Shown piece after piece: positions 19,757-27,416 of a DNA stretch of 64,000 nucleotides. Origin of the DNA: Corynebacterium confusum. Lineage in GTDB: Bacteria > Actinomycetota > Actinomycetes > Mycobacteriales > Mycobacteriaceae. Positions within the stretch are counted from its first letter, which is position 1. Every line of letters begins with the position of its first letter. The notes beneath the pieces were generated by a model. The model ran no database searches and had not been told where the DNA came from. It saw only the letters and a program-made list of their open reading frames with translations. The DNA lies in assembly GCF_030408715.1 (NCBI RefSeq), contig NZ_CP047202.1:558001-622000 (forward strand), given 5' to 3'. The position numbers were made by a program, and so were the translations under genes.

Positions 19757-20179
19757 CTAGTCCAGCAGGGCAGCGACCGACCCCGGGTCGGCATCGCTAA
19801 GCATCTGGCGCAGGCGGTCGTACTCGTCCTGCTCGCCGATGGCCTGGGCCGCGTGCGCCAGAGTCGCGATGGCGCGCAGCACGCCCTGGTTCGGCTCGTG
19901 GGAATAGGGGACCGGGCCCCAGCCCTTCCAGCCGTTGCCGCGCAGGCGGTCCAGGCTGCGGTGGTAGCCGGTGCGCGCGTAGGCGTAGGCGGTGATATAC
20001 GCGGTCGGCAGGGCCTCATCGGAGCGCAGCCGGGCCAGCTCCTGCTCGGCCAGTGTGGCCCACAGCAGCGGCGAGTCGGGGTGCTCGACGATGCCGGCGG
20101 ACAGGTCCTGCGTGGACTCCGCGCCGGGATCGGCCGGCAGCTTGATCGGATTAGGGGCAAGCATGTCTTTCATCTCCAT
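19757..20179 (-). CDS. DUF3151 family protein
   Basis: A 140-residue soluble protein of the actinobacterial DUF3151 family. It is recognisable by DMLAPNPIKLPADP at the start, AYAYARTGYHRSLDRLRGNG in the middle and the WKGWGPVPYSHEPNQG segment; the repeated helical pattern recalls TPR-like folds. No function is known. ATG 20179 (MEMKDMLAP) was chosen because a TATACT box ends 8 bases upstream, giving a leaderless mRNA; a much longer in-frame extension runs into maf and is rejected. It is the last gene on this strand after maf. Confidence 0.85.
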   Translation of the reverse strand: MEMKDMLAPNPIKLPADPGAESTQDLSAGIVEHPDSPLLWATLAEQELARLRSDEALPTAYITAYAYARTGYHRSLDRLRGNGWKGWGPVPYSHEPNQGVLRAIATLAHAAQAIGEQDEYDRLRQMLSDADPGSVAALLD

Positions 20180-20187
20180 GGCATGCC

Positions 20188-20193
20188 AGTATA
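20188..20193 (-). promoter_or_regulatory. -10 box for leaderless DUF3151 transcript
   Basis: TATACT on the minus strand is followed by 8 bases and then ATG 20179; no ribosome binding site is present. Confidence 0.55.
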
Positions 20194-20232
20194 GTCGCGC
20201 CCGCCCGCTCCTGTCTGGGGCGTGTGCGGGGC

Positions 20233-20862
20233 TTAAGGCTGGTCCCAGAAGTCCGCCACGCGCAGCCCGAAGGAGTACAGCGCCCGGCGCACCACCGGCA
20301 GGGACAGGCCGATAACGGAGGAGGGATCGCCCTCGATGCCGTCGATGAACCAGCCGCCCAGGGCCTCCAAGGTGAACGCGCCGGCGCATTCGAGCGGCTC
20401 GCCGGTTGCGGCGTAGGCGTCGATGTCGGCCTCCTCGGCCGCGGCGAAATGGACCGCCGTGCTGGCGGTCTCCACGAATTCCTCCCCGCCGAAGATCACG
20501 CAGTGCCCGGTCAGCAGGTGGGCGGTGCGCCCGGCCTGGGCGCGCCAGCGCTCCACGGTCGCCTTGCGGGTGTGCGGCTTGCCCTGCAGCTGCCCGTCCA
20601 GCAGGAGCATGCTGTCGCCGCCGATGACGACGTCGCCGGCGTGTTCCTCCGCCACGGCGTGGGCCTTGGCGCGCGCCAAGGCGGCGACGACCTCGGCGGG
20701 CGAGGCGTCCGGCAGGCCTGCCCGGATGGCCTCCTCGTCCACCCCAGCGGGGGCCAGCACCGGGTCAATCCCGCCGGAACGCAGGATGCCGGCCCGCGAC
20801 GGCGACTGGGAGGCCAAGACGATGCGCGGCCGGCGCGCCGCCGCGTTGTTATCAGCGGGCAT
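20233..20862 (-). CDS. maf: Maf family nucleoside triphosphate pyrophosphatase
   Basis: Hydrolyses non-canonical or modified nucleoside triphosphates to monophosphates and has been linked to septum control in other bacteria. The 209-residue protein has the family start IVLASQSPSRAGILR, the KAHAV-type segment (LARAKAHAVAEEH), the VIGGDSMLLLDG active-site region and GWFIDGIEGDPSSVIGLSLP near the C-terminus. ATG 20862 lies 2 bases after the accE stop, so it is translated with the acyl-CoA carboxylase genes. The accE-maf pairing is conserved in mycobacteria. Confidence 0.93.
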   Translation of the reverse strand: MPADNNAAARRPRIVLASQSPSRAGILRSGGIDPVLAPAGVDEEAIRAGLPDASPAEVVAALARAKAHAVAEEHAGDVVIGGDSMLLLDGQLQGKPHTRKATVERWRAQAGRTAHLLTGHCVIFGGEEFVETASTAVHFAAAEEADIDAYAATGEPLECAGAFTLEALGGWFIDGIEGDPSSVIGLSLPVVRRALYSFGLRVADFWDQP

Positions 20863-20864
20863 CG

Positions 20865-21119
20865 TTAGTAGTAACGCACGTTGCGGAAGGCGTTCGGGTT
20901 GTACTCCACCCGGCCCGGCAGGCCGCCCCGGCCGTAGTCGCGTGCGCCCCACAGATTGCGCTCGCCCGTGCCGGCGCCGGCGGCGGCCGCGCGGGCCTGG
21001 GCGGCGAGCTGGGTGAACACGGCGGTCAGGGCCGCGATCTCGGTGTCGCTGGGCTGACCCTTGACTACCTGGAACAGGGGCTTGGATGCGGACACTGCTG
21101 CGGACACGGTATCGGACAC
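20865..21119 (-). CDS. accE: Acyl-CoA carboxylase epsilon subunit
   Basis: A small (84-residue) epsilon subunit that stabilises the AccBC-AccD complex. The N-terminal half carries LFQVVKGQPSDTEIAALTAV, the conserved V-x-x-G-x-P-(T/S)-x-E-E/I-(A/L)-A-A-L signature; the rest is Ala-rich and ends in NPNAFRNVRYY. GTG 21119 was chosen because GAGGAG lies nine bases upstream; the GTG at 21155 lacks a site. It follows dtsR2 by about 50 bases and precedes maf by 2. Confidence 0.88.
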   Translation of the reverse strand: MSDTVSAAVSASKPLFQVVKGQPSDTEIAALTAVFTQLAAQARAAAAGAGTGERNLWGARDYGRGGLPGRVEYNPNAFRNVRYY

Positions 21120-21169
21120 TGCGGGTGGCTCCTCACTATGGGTGGTAACTGGCACGGGCGGGGCGGGCG

Positions 21170-22705
21170 TTAGAGCGTTATATTACCGTGCTTTTTCATG
21201 GAGGGTTGGGAAATCTTGCGCTCGAGCAGGCGCAGCCCCTCGACTAGGTGGCCGCGGGTGGTGGCCGGCTCGATGACGGCGTCGACCAGCCCGCGCTCGG
21301 CCGCGGCATAGGGGTGCAGGAACTGCTCGGCCAGCTCCGCTTCCTGCTCGGGCGTGGCCGCGTCGCCGTAGATGGCGCGGGCGGCTTGGGAGGCCTGGGT
21401 GACCGCGATCTGGGCGGTGGGCCAGGCGTAAGCCAGGTCGGCGCCCAGGTCCTTGGAACCCATGAAGACGTACGCCGGGCCGATGGCCTTGCGGGTGATA
21501 ATTGTCAGCTTGCCGACGCTGGCCTCGGCGAAGGCGAAGGCCAGCTTGTTGGCGCGGCGCAGCAGGCCGGCCTGCTCCTCGGCCGGCTGGGGCAGGAAGC
21601 CGGGCGAGTCGACGAACTCGATGATGGGGGTATTAAAGGCGTCGCAGGTGCGGATGAACCGGGCCGCCTTGTCGCAGGCCGCCCCGTCCAGCGTGCCGGC
21701 CAGGGCCAGCGGCTGGTTGGCCACTAGCCCCACGGCGCGGCCCTCGATGCGGGCGAAACCGGTCACGACGTTGCCGGCGAAGTCGGCCTGGATTTCGAAG
21801 AAGGAATCCGGATCCACAACGGCCGCGATGACCTCGGTGATGTCGAAGGCGCGGGACTCTTCGTCGGGCACGATGGAATCTAGGGCGCGGGCGGTCTCGT
21901 CGACGTTGTCCGCAATGGATCCGTGGGAGATCTCCGCGTCCGTGCGCGGGGCCTCGGCGCGGTTGTTGACCGGCAGGTAGGAAAGGGCGGTGCGTGCCAA
22001 GTCCAGGGCCTGGGCGTCGCTCTCCGCGATGAGGTGGGCGGTGCCGTTGGTGGTCAGGGCGTCCGCGCCGCCCAGCTCCTCGGCGGTCGTCTCGGCGCCG
22101 GCGACCTCTTGGACCACGGCCGGGGCCGCCTGGTGCAGGGCGCCGCCGCGGGCCACGATGACCAGATCGGCCAGGGCCGGGGCGAAGGCGGCCATGCCCT
22201 CGTTGTCGCCGACCACGACGGCCACCTGCGGGATGAGGCCGGAGGCGCGCGTGACGGCGGCCATGATGCGCGCGTGCATGCTCAGGCTGACGATGCCCTC
22301 CTGCACGCGCGGGCCCGCCGACTCGTGGATGCCCACCATGGGCACGCCGGTCTTCAGTGCCAAGTCGTAGAGCTTGCAGATCTTTTCCCCGGTGACCTCG
22401 CCCAGGGTGCCCTCGAAGACGGAGGCGTCCTGGCTGAAGACGCAGACGCGGCGGCCGTCGATGGTGCCGTAGCCGGTCACCACGCCGTCGGTGTAGGGGC
22501 GGTCGTGCTCGCGGCCGAAGTCGGTGGAGCGGTGGCGGGCCAAGGCGTCCGTCTCGACGAAAGATCCCTCGTCCAGTAGGTCGAGCACCCGCTGGCGGGC
22601 GTCGGTCGGGCCCTCAGCGCCGGTGGGCTGGCGGGACTCGCTCAGGCGGTTGTCCAGATCGGTGATCTTGCCGGCAGTCGTTTTCAGATCCGGTTTATCT
22701 GTCAT
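21170..22705 (-). CDS. dtsR2: Acyl-CoA carboxylase beta subunit (carboxyltransferase), DtsR2 type
   Basis: Transfers CO2 from AccBC biotin to an acyl-CoA; the acyl preference cannot be read from sequence. The 511-residue chain has both crotonase-fold halves: an N-terminal DAR-RVLDLLDEGSFVETD and GYGTIDGRRVCVFSQDASVF, and a C-terminal RFIRTCDAFNTPIIEFVDSP, YVFMGSKDLGADLAYAWPTA and the KHGNITL end. It is more divergent than the accD1-type gene upstream: the CoA-site Gly pair is GIHESAGPRVQEG. ATG 22705 has no ribosome binding site but a TAGACT box 8 bases upstream. Confidence 0.93.
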   Translation of the reverse strand: MTDKPDLKTTAGKITDLDNRLSESRQPTGAEGPTDARQRVLDLLDEGSFVETDALARHRSTDFGREHDRPYTDGVVTGYGTIDGRRVCVFSQDASVFEGTLGEVTGEKICKLYDLALKTGVPMVGIHESAGPRVQEGIVSLSMHARIMAAVTRASGLIPQVAVVVGDNEGMAAFAPALADLVIVARGGALHQAAPAVVQEVAGAETTAEELGGADALTTNGTAHLIAESDAQALDLARTALSYLPVNNRAEAPRTDAEISHGSIADNVDETARALDSIVPDEESRAFDITEVIAAVVDPDSFFEIQADFAGNVVTGFARIEGRAVGLVANQPLALAGTLDGAACDKAARFIRTCDAFNTPIIEFVDSPGFLPQPAEEQAGLLRRANKLAFAFAEASVGKLTIITRKAIGPAYVFMGSKDLGADLAYAWPTAQIAVTQASQAARAIYGDAATPEQEAELAEQFLHPYAAAERGLVDAVIEPATTRGHLVEGLRLLERKISQPSMKKHGNITL

Positions 22706-22713
22706 AATCGCTT

Positions 22714-22719
22714 AGTCTA
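22714..22719 (-). promoter_or_regulatory. -10 box for leaderless dtsR2 transcript
   Basis: TAGACT on the minus strand, then 8 bases, then ATG 22705. It shows that dtsR2-accE-maf can be transcribed apart from accD1. Confidence 0.5.
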
Positions 22720-22883
22720 CAACCTCTAAAAATAAAACAAACTCGCAGCCTGGCGGTGGCTGAGCCGCCCGGCCGCAGTGGTACCTCCATAATGTCGGAG
22801 ATAACCGGTGCGGCGTTAACACCCCGCCCCGGTAAGTGGGATGCGCCGGGACGCCGCGTCGTGGCTATCGGTTGTAGGGCCTG

Positions 22884-24500
22884 CTACAGCGGCATGTTGC
22901 CGTGCTTGCGGCTGGGCCGAGGCACGGACTTGTCTGCGTAGAGGCGCAGGTTCTTGGCCACCATGGCGCGGGTCTCGGACGGCAGGATGACGGCATCGAT
23001 AAGCCCGCGCTCGGCGGCCTTGTACGGGTTGAGCATGTGGTCTTCGTACTCGCGCTCGAAGGACTTGGCCAAAGCCTGCTCGTCGACGCCCTTTTCGCGG
23101 GCGGCCTTGAGCTCCTTGCGGTAGATGAAGCCGACGGCGCCGGCCGCGCCCATGACGGCGATCTGGGCCGTCGGCCAGGCGAGGTTGACGTCCGCGCCCA
23201 GCCCCTTGGAGCCCATGACGCAGTAGGCGCCGCCGTAGGCCTTGCGCATGGTCACCGTGATCTTCGGGACGGTGGCCTCGCCGTAGGCGTAGAGCAGCTT
23301 CGCGCCGTGGCGCAGGATGCCGTCGTGCTCCTGGGACGCGCCCGGCAGGAAGCCGGGGACGTCGACGAGCATGACGATCGGGATGTTGTAGGCGTCGCAG
23401 GTGCGCACGAAGCGGGCGGCCTTCTCGGAGGAGTCGATGTCCAGGCAGCCGGCGAAGACCTGCGGCTGGTTGGCCACGAACCCGACGGTCTGGCCCTCGA
23501 TGCGCCCGAAGGCGATGACCACGTTCTCGGCGCGCTCGGCCTGGATCTCCAAGTACTCGGCGTCGTCCGTCAGGGCGGCGATGACGTCCTTGACGTTGTA
23601 GGGCTGGGTGGGCGAGTCCGGGATGATCTCGTCCAGGGCCAAGTCGTCGACGCTGGTCTCGGTGACCGGCTCGAAGGGCTCGACGGGGCTGCGCTGCTGG
23701 TTGTTGGACGGCAGGTAGCCCAGCAGATCGTGGACCCAGTCGAGGGCCTCCTCGTCGGTGGCGGCGGTGTAGTGGGAGTTGCCGGCCGAGACCATGTGGA
23801 CGCCGGCGCCGCCGAGCTCCTCCTGCGTGATTTCCTCGCCCGTGACGGTCTTGATGACGTCGGGGCCGGTGACGAACATCTTGGACTTCTTGTCCACCAT
23901 GACCACGAAGTCGGTCAGGGCGGGGGAGTAGGCGTTGCCGCCGGCGCAGGCGCCCATGATGACGGAAATCTGGGGCACGACGCCGGAGGCCTTGACGTTT
24001 TGGTAGAAGGTCTGGGCGATCCAGTCGAGGGAGACCGCCCCGTCCTGGATGCGCGCGCCCGCGCCCTCGTAGAGGCCGATGAGCGGCCGGCCGGTGGTCA
24101 CGGCCAGCTCCATAATCTTGACCATCTTCTCGCCGTAGACCTCGCCCAAGGCGCCGCCGAAGACGGTGCCGTCCTGGCTGAAGATGCACACCTCGCGCCC
24201 GTCGATGGTGCCCCAGCCGGTAACGATGCCGTCCGTGGTCGGCCGCTTGGCATCCATCCCGAAGTCGGTGGTGCGGTGCTTGGCCAGCATGTCGGTCTCG
24301 ACGAAGGAGTCTTCGTCCAGCAGGTAGTCCAAGCGCTCGCGGGCGGTCAGGCGCTCCTGGGAGTGCACCTTCTCGAAGGCCTTCTGGCCCAGGGGTGCCT
24401 CGGCCTCGGCGCGGCGGCGTTTAAGCTCGGCGATCTTGCCGGCGGTGGTGTTGGCGTCGTTCAAGCTGTCTAGTTCCGTCAAACGTGAGGAAATGGTCAT
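22884..24500 (-). CDS. accD1: Acyl-CoA carboxylase beta subunit (acetyl/propionyl-CoA type), DtsR1
   Basis: A 538-residue carboxyltransferase subunit, the closest in this window to corynebacterial DtsR1/AccD1, the acetyl-CoA carboxylase beta subunit needed for fatty-acid synthesis. Key segments: [37 protein letters not shown], the oxyanion Gly region [55 protein letters not shown] and the C-terminus [12 protein letters not shown] 24500 (MTISSRL) is preferred over longer frames because relatives start MTISS and a TACCAT box lies 8 bases upstream. It works with AccBC (15.3 kb) and AccE (20.9 kb). Confidence 0.95.
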   Translation of the reverse strand: MTISSRLTELDSLNDANTTAGKIAELKRRRAEAEAPLGQKAFEKVHSQERLTARERLDYLLDEDSFVETDMLAKHRTTDFGMDAKRPTTDGIVTGWGTIDGREVCIFSQDGTVFGGALGEVYGEKMVKIMELAVTTGRPLIGLYEGAGARIQDGAVSLDWIAQTFYQNVKASGVVPQISVIMGACAGGNAYSPALTDFVVMVDKKSKMFVTGPDVIKTVTGEEITQEELGGAGVHMVSAGNSHYTAATDEEALDWVHDLLGYLPSNNQQRSPVEPFEPVTETSVDDLALDEIIPDSPTQPYNVKDVIAALTDDAEYLEIQAERAENVVIAFGRIEGQTVGFVANQPQVFAGCLDIDSSEKAARFVRTCDAYNIPIVMLVDVPGFLPGASQEHDGILRHGAKLLYAYGEATVPKITVTMRKAYGGAYCVMGSKGLGADVNLAWPTAQIAVMGAAGAVGFIYRKELKAAREKGVDEQALAKSFEREYEDHMLNPYKAAERGLIDAVILPSETRAMVAKNLRLYADKSVPRPSRKHGNMPL

Positions 24501-24508
24501 GTTTAGGG

Positions 24509-24514
24509 ATGGTA
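24509..24514 (-). promoter_or_regulatory. -10 box for leaderless accD1 transcript
   Basis: TACCAT on the minus strand, 8 bases, then ATG 24500; no ribosome binding site is seen. Confidence 0.5.
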
Positions 24515-24786
24515 GTGCGAAAAGTCCCCTCCATTCTAGACCCAACCGGCGTTAATTTTGCATGAGAAACGAAATTCGCAGCTCGCGAGTCAAATATGAG
24601 ATTGTCCTCACGTTTTTCCTGGGCCTCCGGGTTGCCCCCATTAGGGGGTACGCACCGCTGCCGATGTCGCTCCGCTGCCGCCGTTGCCGCCCCGCCCTGC
24701 TGTAGCCAGAGAGTCCCGCCCGCGGTTCCTGCCGGAAGTTTCCACCTGCCCTTGCGCAGGAGCTTCCGGGAAGCTTAAAATCTCCG

Positions 24787-24792
24787 TATAGT
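24787..24792 (+). promoter_or_regulatory. -10 box of the secreted-protein cassette
   Basis: TATAGT, 48 bases before GTG 24841. The hairpin at 24732-24769 lies at about the -35 position and beyond, so a protein binding it could control access. Confidence 0.5.
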
Positions 24793-24840
24793 TCAGTGAA
24801 GGGGTCTTGGGCCGCACTCTCAAGACAAGGAACCCTTAAA

Positions 24841-26151
24841 GTGCACGCACCCAAGGCGTTAAACGTAGGGAAGAAGGGCTGGGCACGAGCAGCCGTCGCC
24901 ATCGTCGCGGCGGCACTGGTCCCGCTGGTAGCCAGCCCCGCAGTTCCGGCACGGGCCGTTCCGCCCATGCCGCAGGGATACCCTATTGCCAACCTCTACA
25001 AGTCCTGCGATGCCGCCGGCAAGAACAACCCGGAGCCCGAGTGGCGCTTCGGGGAGACCGGGCGTCGCTACCTCAGCGACGGCACGCTCCAATTCACCAA
25101 CACCACCGATCAGGAAGTTCCCTACACCGCCGAGGTGGAAACGGGCACCAACCACGAGATCGATGCCAACTCCAAGGCCAAGCTGCCCAATGGCTGGGAC
25201 ACGACCGCCAAGTCCGACATCGGCCTGAAGATGACCAACGGCTGGCGCGACACCGAGACCTTCGGCCCGGTCAAGCTGGCCCCGGGTGAATCCTTCCGCG
25301 TCGAATACGGCGTCATCGAGAAGGACTTCATCTCCATGTTCGTCAGCTGCAACGACGGCCGCCTGGAAAACACCCCGGGCTCAAACGTCGTGCGCGGCAC
25401 CGGCCCGGCCGAGCGTTACGCGTTCGCCTACATCATCCGGGCGGACGGCACGGTCTCCGATCTGGCCATGGAGATCCCCTCGCGTTCCCCGGGCGCGAAC
25501 AGTAAGCCCATCGACGGCACCTATACCTCCGTGTCCGGTCCCAGCCTGGAAAAGATCGCCGATCCGGCCCGCGACGAGGTCGTCGAACCGACCACCGAGC
25601 CGCAGCGCGAGGACGACTGGCCCAACGAGGGCGACGCCTGCCAGGCCGGCACCCGCACCTGGTACCCGCTGGACATCACCGCCGTCCAGCCGACCTACCG
25701 CAAGCCAGGCTATTCCACCGACTTCCTCAACTGGTCGAAGAAGGATTACGAGTATGCCCCGGTCACCGACTTCGTCGTCGGCGCCGAGCACCACCCGTAC
25801 ACCAACTGGCAGGGCAACCGCGGTGACATCCCGCGCGGCTGGCTCGAGTCCGTCGGCGCCGTCAAGCGCGCTTACATGCCGGTCGGCACGGAGCTGGGCC
25901 ACGTGGACCTGGCTGCCGGGGAGCGCGTGCGCGTCGAGTACGGCACGACGATGACCCGCATCAACTACCGCGAAATCACCTGCGGCAAGGACGGCAAGTA
26001 CAGCCTGACCTCGAACTACAAGCAGACCTCGGCGCCCAGCGGTTTCTGGGCCGAGGCCACCATCACCAGCCCGGGCGGGGCCAAGCGCACCGTCGATGTC
26101 ACCCCGGACGAGTACCGGTCGCTGCCGGTGCCCACCCAGTCCACCTACTAA
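24841..26151 (+). CDS. Secreted two-domain protein of unknown function (tandem disulfide-clasped domains)
   Basis: A 436-residue protein with a Sec signal (KKGWARAAVAIVAAALVPLV, then ASPAVPARA). The mature part is an internal duplication. Domain A has Cys56 and Cys170, domain B has Cys267 and Cys381: equal 114-residue spacing. LAPGESFRVEYG (146-157) matches LAAGERVRVEYG (357-368) at the same 211-residue offset. A Pro/Glu-rich linker joins the domains. Each domain resembles the single domain of the two genes that follow. I do not recognise a named family. GTG 24841 with AAGGAA upstream was chosen over GTG 24796. Likely acts outside the cell or in the envelope. Confidence 0.8.
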   Translation: MHAPKALNVGKKGWARAAVAIVAAALVPLVASPAVPARAVPPMPQGYPIANLYKSCDAAGKNNPEPEWRFGETGRRYLSDGTLQFTNTTDQEVPYTAEVETGTNHEIDANSKAKLPNGWDTTAKSDIGLKMTNGWRDTETFGPVKLAPGESFRVEYGVIEKDFISMFVSCNDGRLENTPGSNVVRGTGPAERYAFAYIIRADGTVSDLAMEIPSRSPGANSKPIDGTYTSVSGPSLEKIADPARDEVVEPTTEPQREDDWPNEGDACQAGTRTWYPLDITAVQPTYRKPGYSTDFLNWSKKDYEYAPVTDFVVGAEHHPYTNWQGNRGDIPRGWLESVGAVKRAYMPVGTELGHVDLAAGERVRVEYGTTMTRINYREITCGKDGKYSLTSNYKQTSAPSGFWAEATITSPGGAKRTVDVTPDEYRSLPVPTQSTY

Positions 26152-26211
26152 CACCCCGGCCGCCTACTAACCCCAGGCCACCCAAAACCACATATTTCAA
26201 GGAGTTTCCTC

Positions 26212-26814
26212 ATGCACGCATTCAACGCAATCTCTTCCCGCGCCCTCGCCGGCCTGACCGGCCTGGCCCTGGCCGGCGGCATCGTCGCCGCCGCGTCCGG
26301 CGCCCCGGCCGCCCAGGCCCTGCCGGCCCGTGACCTGGGCCCGGCTAACCCGACCGTCATCGGCGAGCAGTGCGCCAACCCGGGCGATACCGGCCAGACC
26401 GTCGACATCAAGCGCACCTACTTCGACGGCTCCGCCGGCACCTGGACCGTGTCCAACTACAACGACGAGCCGCTGCCGGTGACCCGCTCCATCAAGGAGA
26501 CTAAAACCAAGACCTGGAACGTCTCCGCCGGCATCGACTTCAAGCTGCTGGATCTCATCAACATCAGCTTCTCCTCCAGCTACACCGACAGCCAGTCCTA
26601 CGAGGTCGGCGAGCAGGTCGGCCCGTACAACATCGCCCCGGGCAAGACCGCGGTGCTCAAGGCCGGCTGGGTCGTCTCCGACTTCGAGGGCCAGAAGACC
26701 GTCTGCGGCTCCGACCACACCTGGCAGCCCAACGGCGGCAAGTTCACCGCCACCCTGCCGAAGGAGCGCCACGTCCAGGTCTCCACCCGCGACAACACTG
26801 ATTGGGGCGAGTAA
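26212..26814 (+). CDS. Secreted beta-rich protein, pore-forming-toxin-like pattern
   Basis: A 200-residue protein with a signal peptide (LAGLTGLALAGGIVAAASG, cleavage near AQA). The mature domain has one Cys pair (54 and 165, 111 apart). It contains a Ser/Thr-rich alternating stretch (about 92-132; TKTKTWNVSAGIDFKLLD, then INISFSSSYTDSQSYEVG) and VGPYNIAPGKTAVL. Alternating polar and hydrophobic residues flanked by Ser/Thr, followed by a P-G turn, is the style of the membrane hairpin of aerolysin/ETX/MTX2 proteins, but this is pattern likeness only. ATG 26212 has AAGGAG at 26199-26204. It lies 60 bases after the first cassette gene and 2 bases before the next. Confidence 0.75.
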   Translation: MHAFNAISSRALAGLTGLALAGGIVAAASGAPAAQALPARDLGPANPTVIGEQCANPGDTGQTVDIKRTYFDGSAGTWTVSNYNDEPLPVTRSIKETKTKTWNVSAGIDFKLLDLINISFSSSYTDSQSYEVGEQVGPYNIAPGKTAVLKAGWVVSDFEGQKTVCGSDHTWQPNGGKFTATLPKERHVQVSTRDNTDWGE

Positions 26815-26816
26815 GC

Positions 26817-27410
26817 ATGGCGGGAAAGCGGCGCGCCGGACTCGCGGCGCTGTGCCTGCCGGTGGTGGTGGCGCTGGGCTACCCGGCATCGGCAAGCGCG
26901 GTCTCCCCGGCGGCGGATTTCGAGCTGCCGCAGCGCTGGAATGACGATTTCGCCCCGGGTTCGCACTGCGCGACGCCCGGCTTCACGGGCACCTATGTCA
27001 CCGCGCAGCGGCGCTGGTTCAAGCAGACCGATGCCACCAGCGTGGCCAACCACACCGACGGTCCCGTGCCGGTCAGCCACACCGTGACCCAGGCGCGCAC
27101 CCAGACCATCGAGGTCAGCGCCGGGGTCACCGGCGAGGGCGAGCTGGCCAAGGTGTTGACCCAGACCTACGGCTTCAACTACGTCTCCGAGCAGCACTGG
27201 AAGCTGAAGCAGAAGGTCGGCCCGTACACCCTGCCGCCGCAGTCGCAGGGCCAGCTGGTCTGGGGCTTTACGATGCTCGACGTCGACGCCCAGGACGTGC
27301 GCTGCAGCACCGACCAGGTCTGGGAGCCGACCGGCAAGCCCTACCAGGCCAGCGCCCCGGAGGCGAAGTACTCCGAGCTGCGGCTGGGCGATGCCCCGGA
27401 CTGGGGCTAG
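26817..27410 (+). CDS. Secreted beta-rich protein, paralogue of the preceding gene
   Basis: A 197-residue protein with a signal peptide (LAALCLPVVVALGYP, cleavage near ASA). The mature domain is a diverged copy of the preceding protein: Cys51 and Cys163 (112 apart), HCATPGFTGTYV against QCANPGDTGQTV, NHTDGPVPVSHTVTQARTQT against NYNDEPLPVTRSIKETKTKT, VGPYTLPPQSQGQL against VGPYNIAPGKTAVL, and a final W-E-P-T-G against W-Q-P-N-G. Two related subunits made side by side suggest a heteromer. ATG 26817 lies 2 bases after the previous stop, with GGGGCGAG upstream. Its stop codon shares a 10-base palindrome with the stop of the convergent GH13 gene. Confidence 0.75.
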   Translation: MAGKRRAGLAALCLPVVVALGYPASASAVSPAADFELPQRWNDDFAPGSHCATPGFTGTYVTAQRRWFKQTDATSVANHTDGPVPVSHTVTQARTQTIEVSAGVTGEGELAKVLTQTYGFNYVSEQHWKLKQKVGPYTLPPQSQGQLVWGFTMLDVDAQDVRCSTDQVWEPTGKPYQASAPEAKYSELRLGDAPDWG

Positions 27411-27416
27411 CGCTAG
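27407..27416. repeat. 10-base palindrome holding two convergent stop codons
   Basis: CTAGCGCTAG is perfectly self-complementary; TAG 27408-27410 ends the secreted protein and the opposite-strand TAG (27415-27413) ends the GH13 gene. Only two bases separate the stops and no terminator is visible, so transcripts may overlap. Confidence 0.5.

Larger units (their letters stand above)
24501..24840. other. 340-base divergent promoter region between accD1 and the secreted cassette
   Basis: No gene was found. A nested hairpin lies at 24732-24769 (CCGGAAG with CTTCCGG outside, CCTGC with GCAGG inside). It is directly followed by a TATAGT -10 box at 24787-24792 and a ribosome binding site AAGGAA at 24827-24832 for the cassette. 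The accD1 -10 box is at the other end. Confidence 0.5.

Noticed and set aside
20180..20389. N-terminal extension of the DUF3151 protein
   Set aside because: It overlaps maf and has shadow-frame composition; the family starts at the chosen ATG.
22902..24473. A 523-residue open frame on the plus strand
   Set aside because: Antisense to accD1, which is clearly coding.
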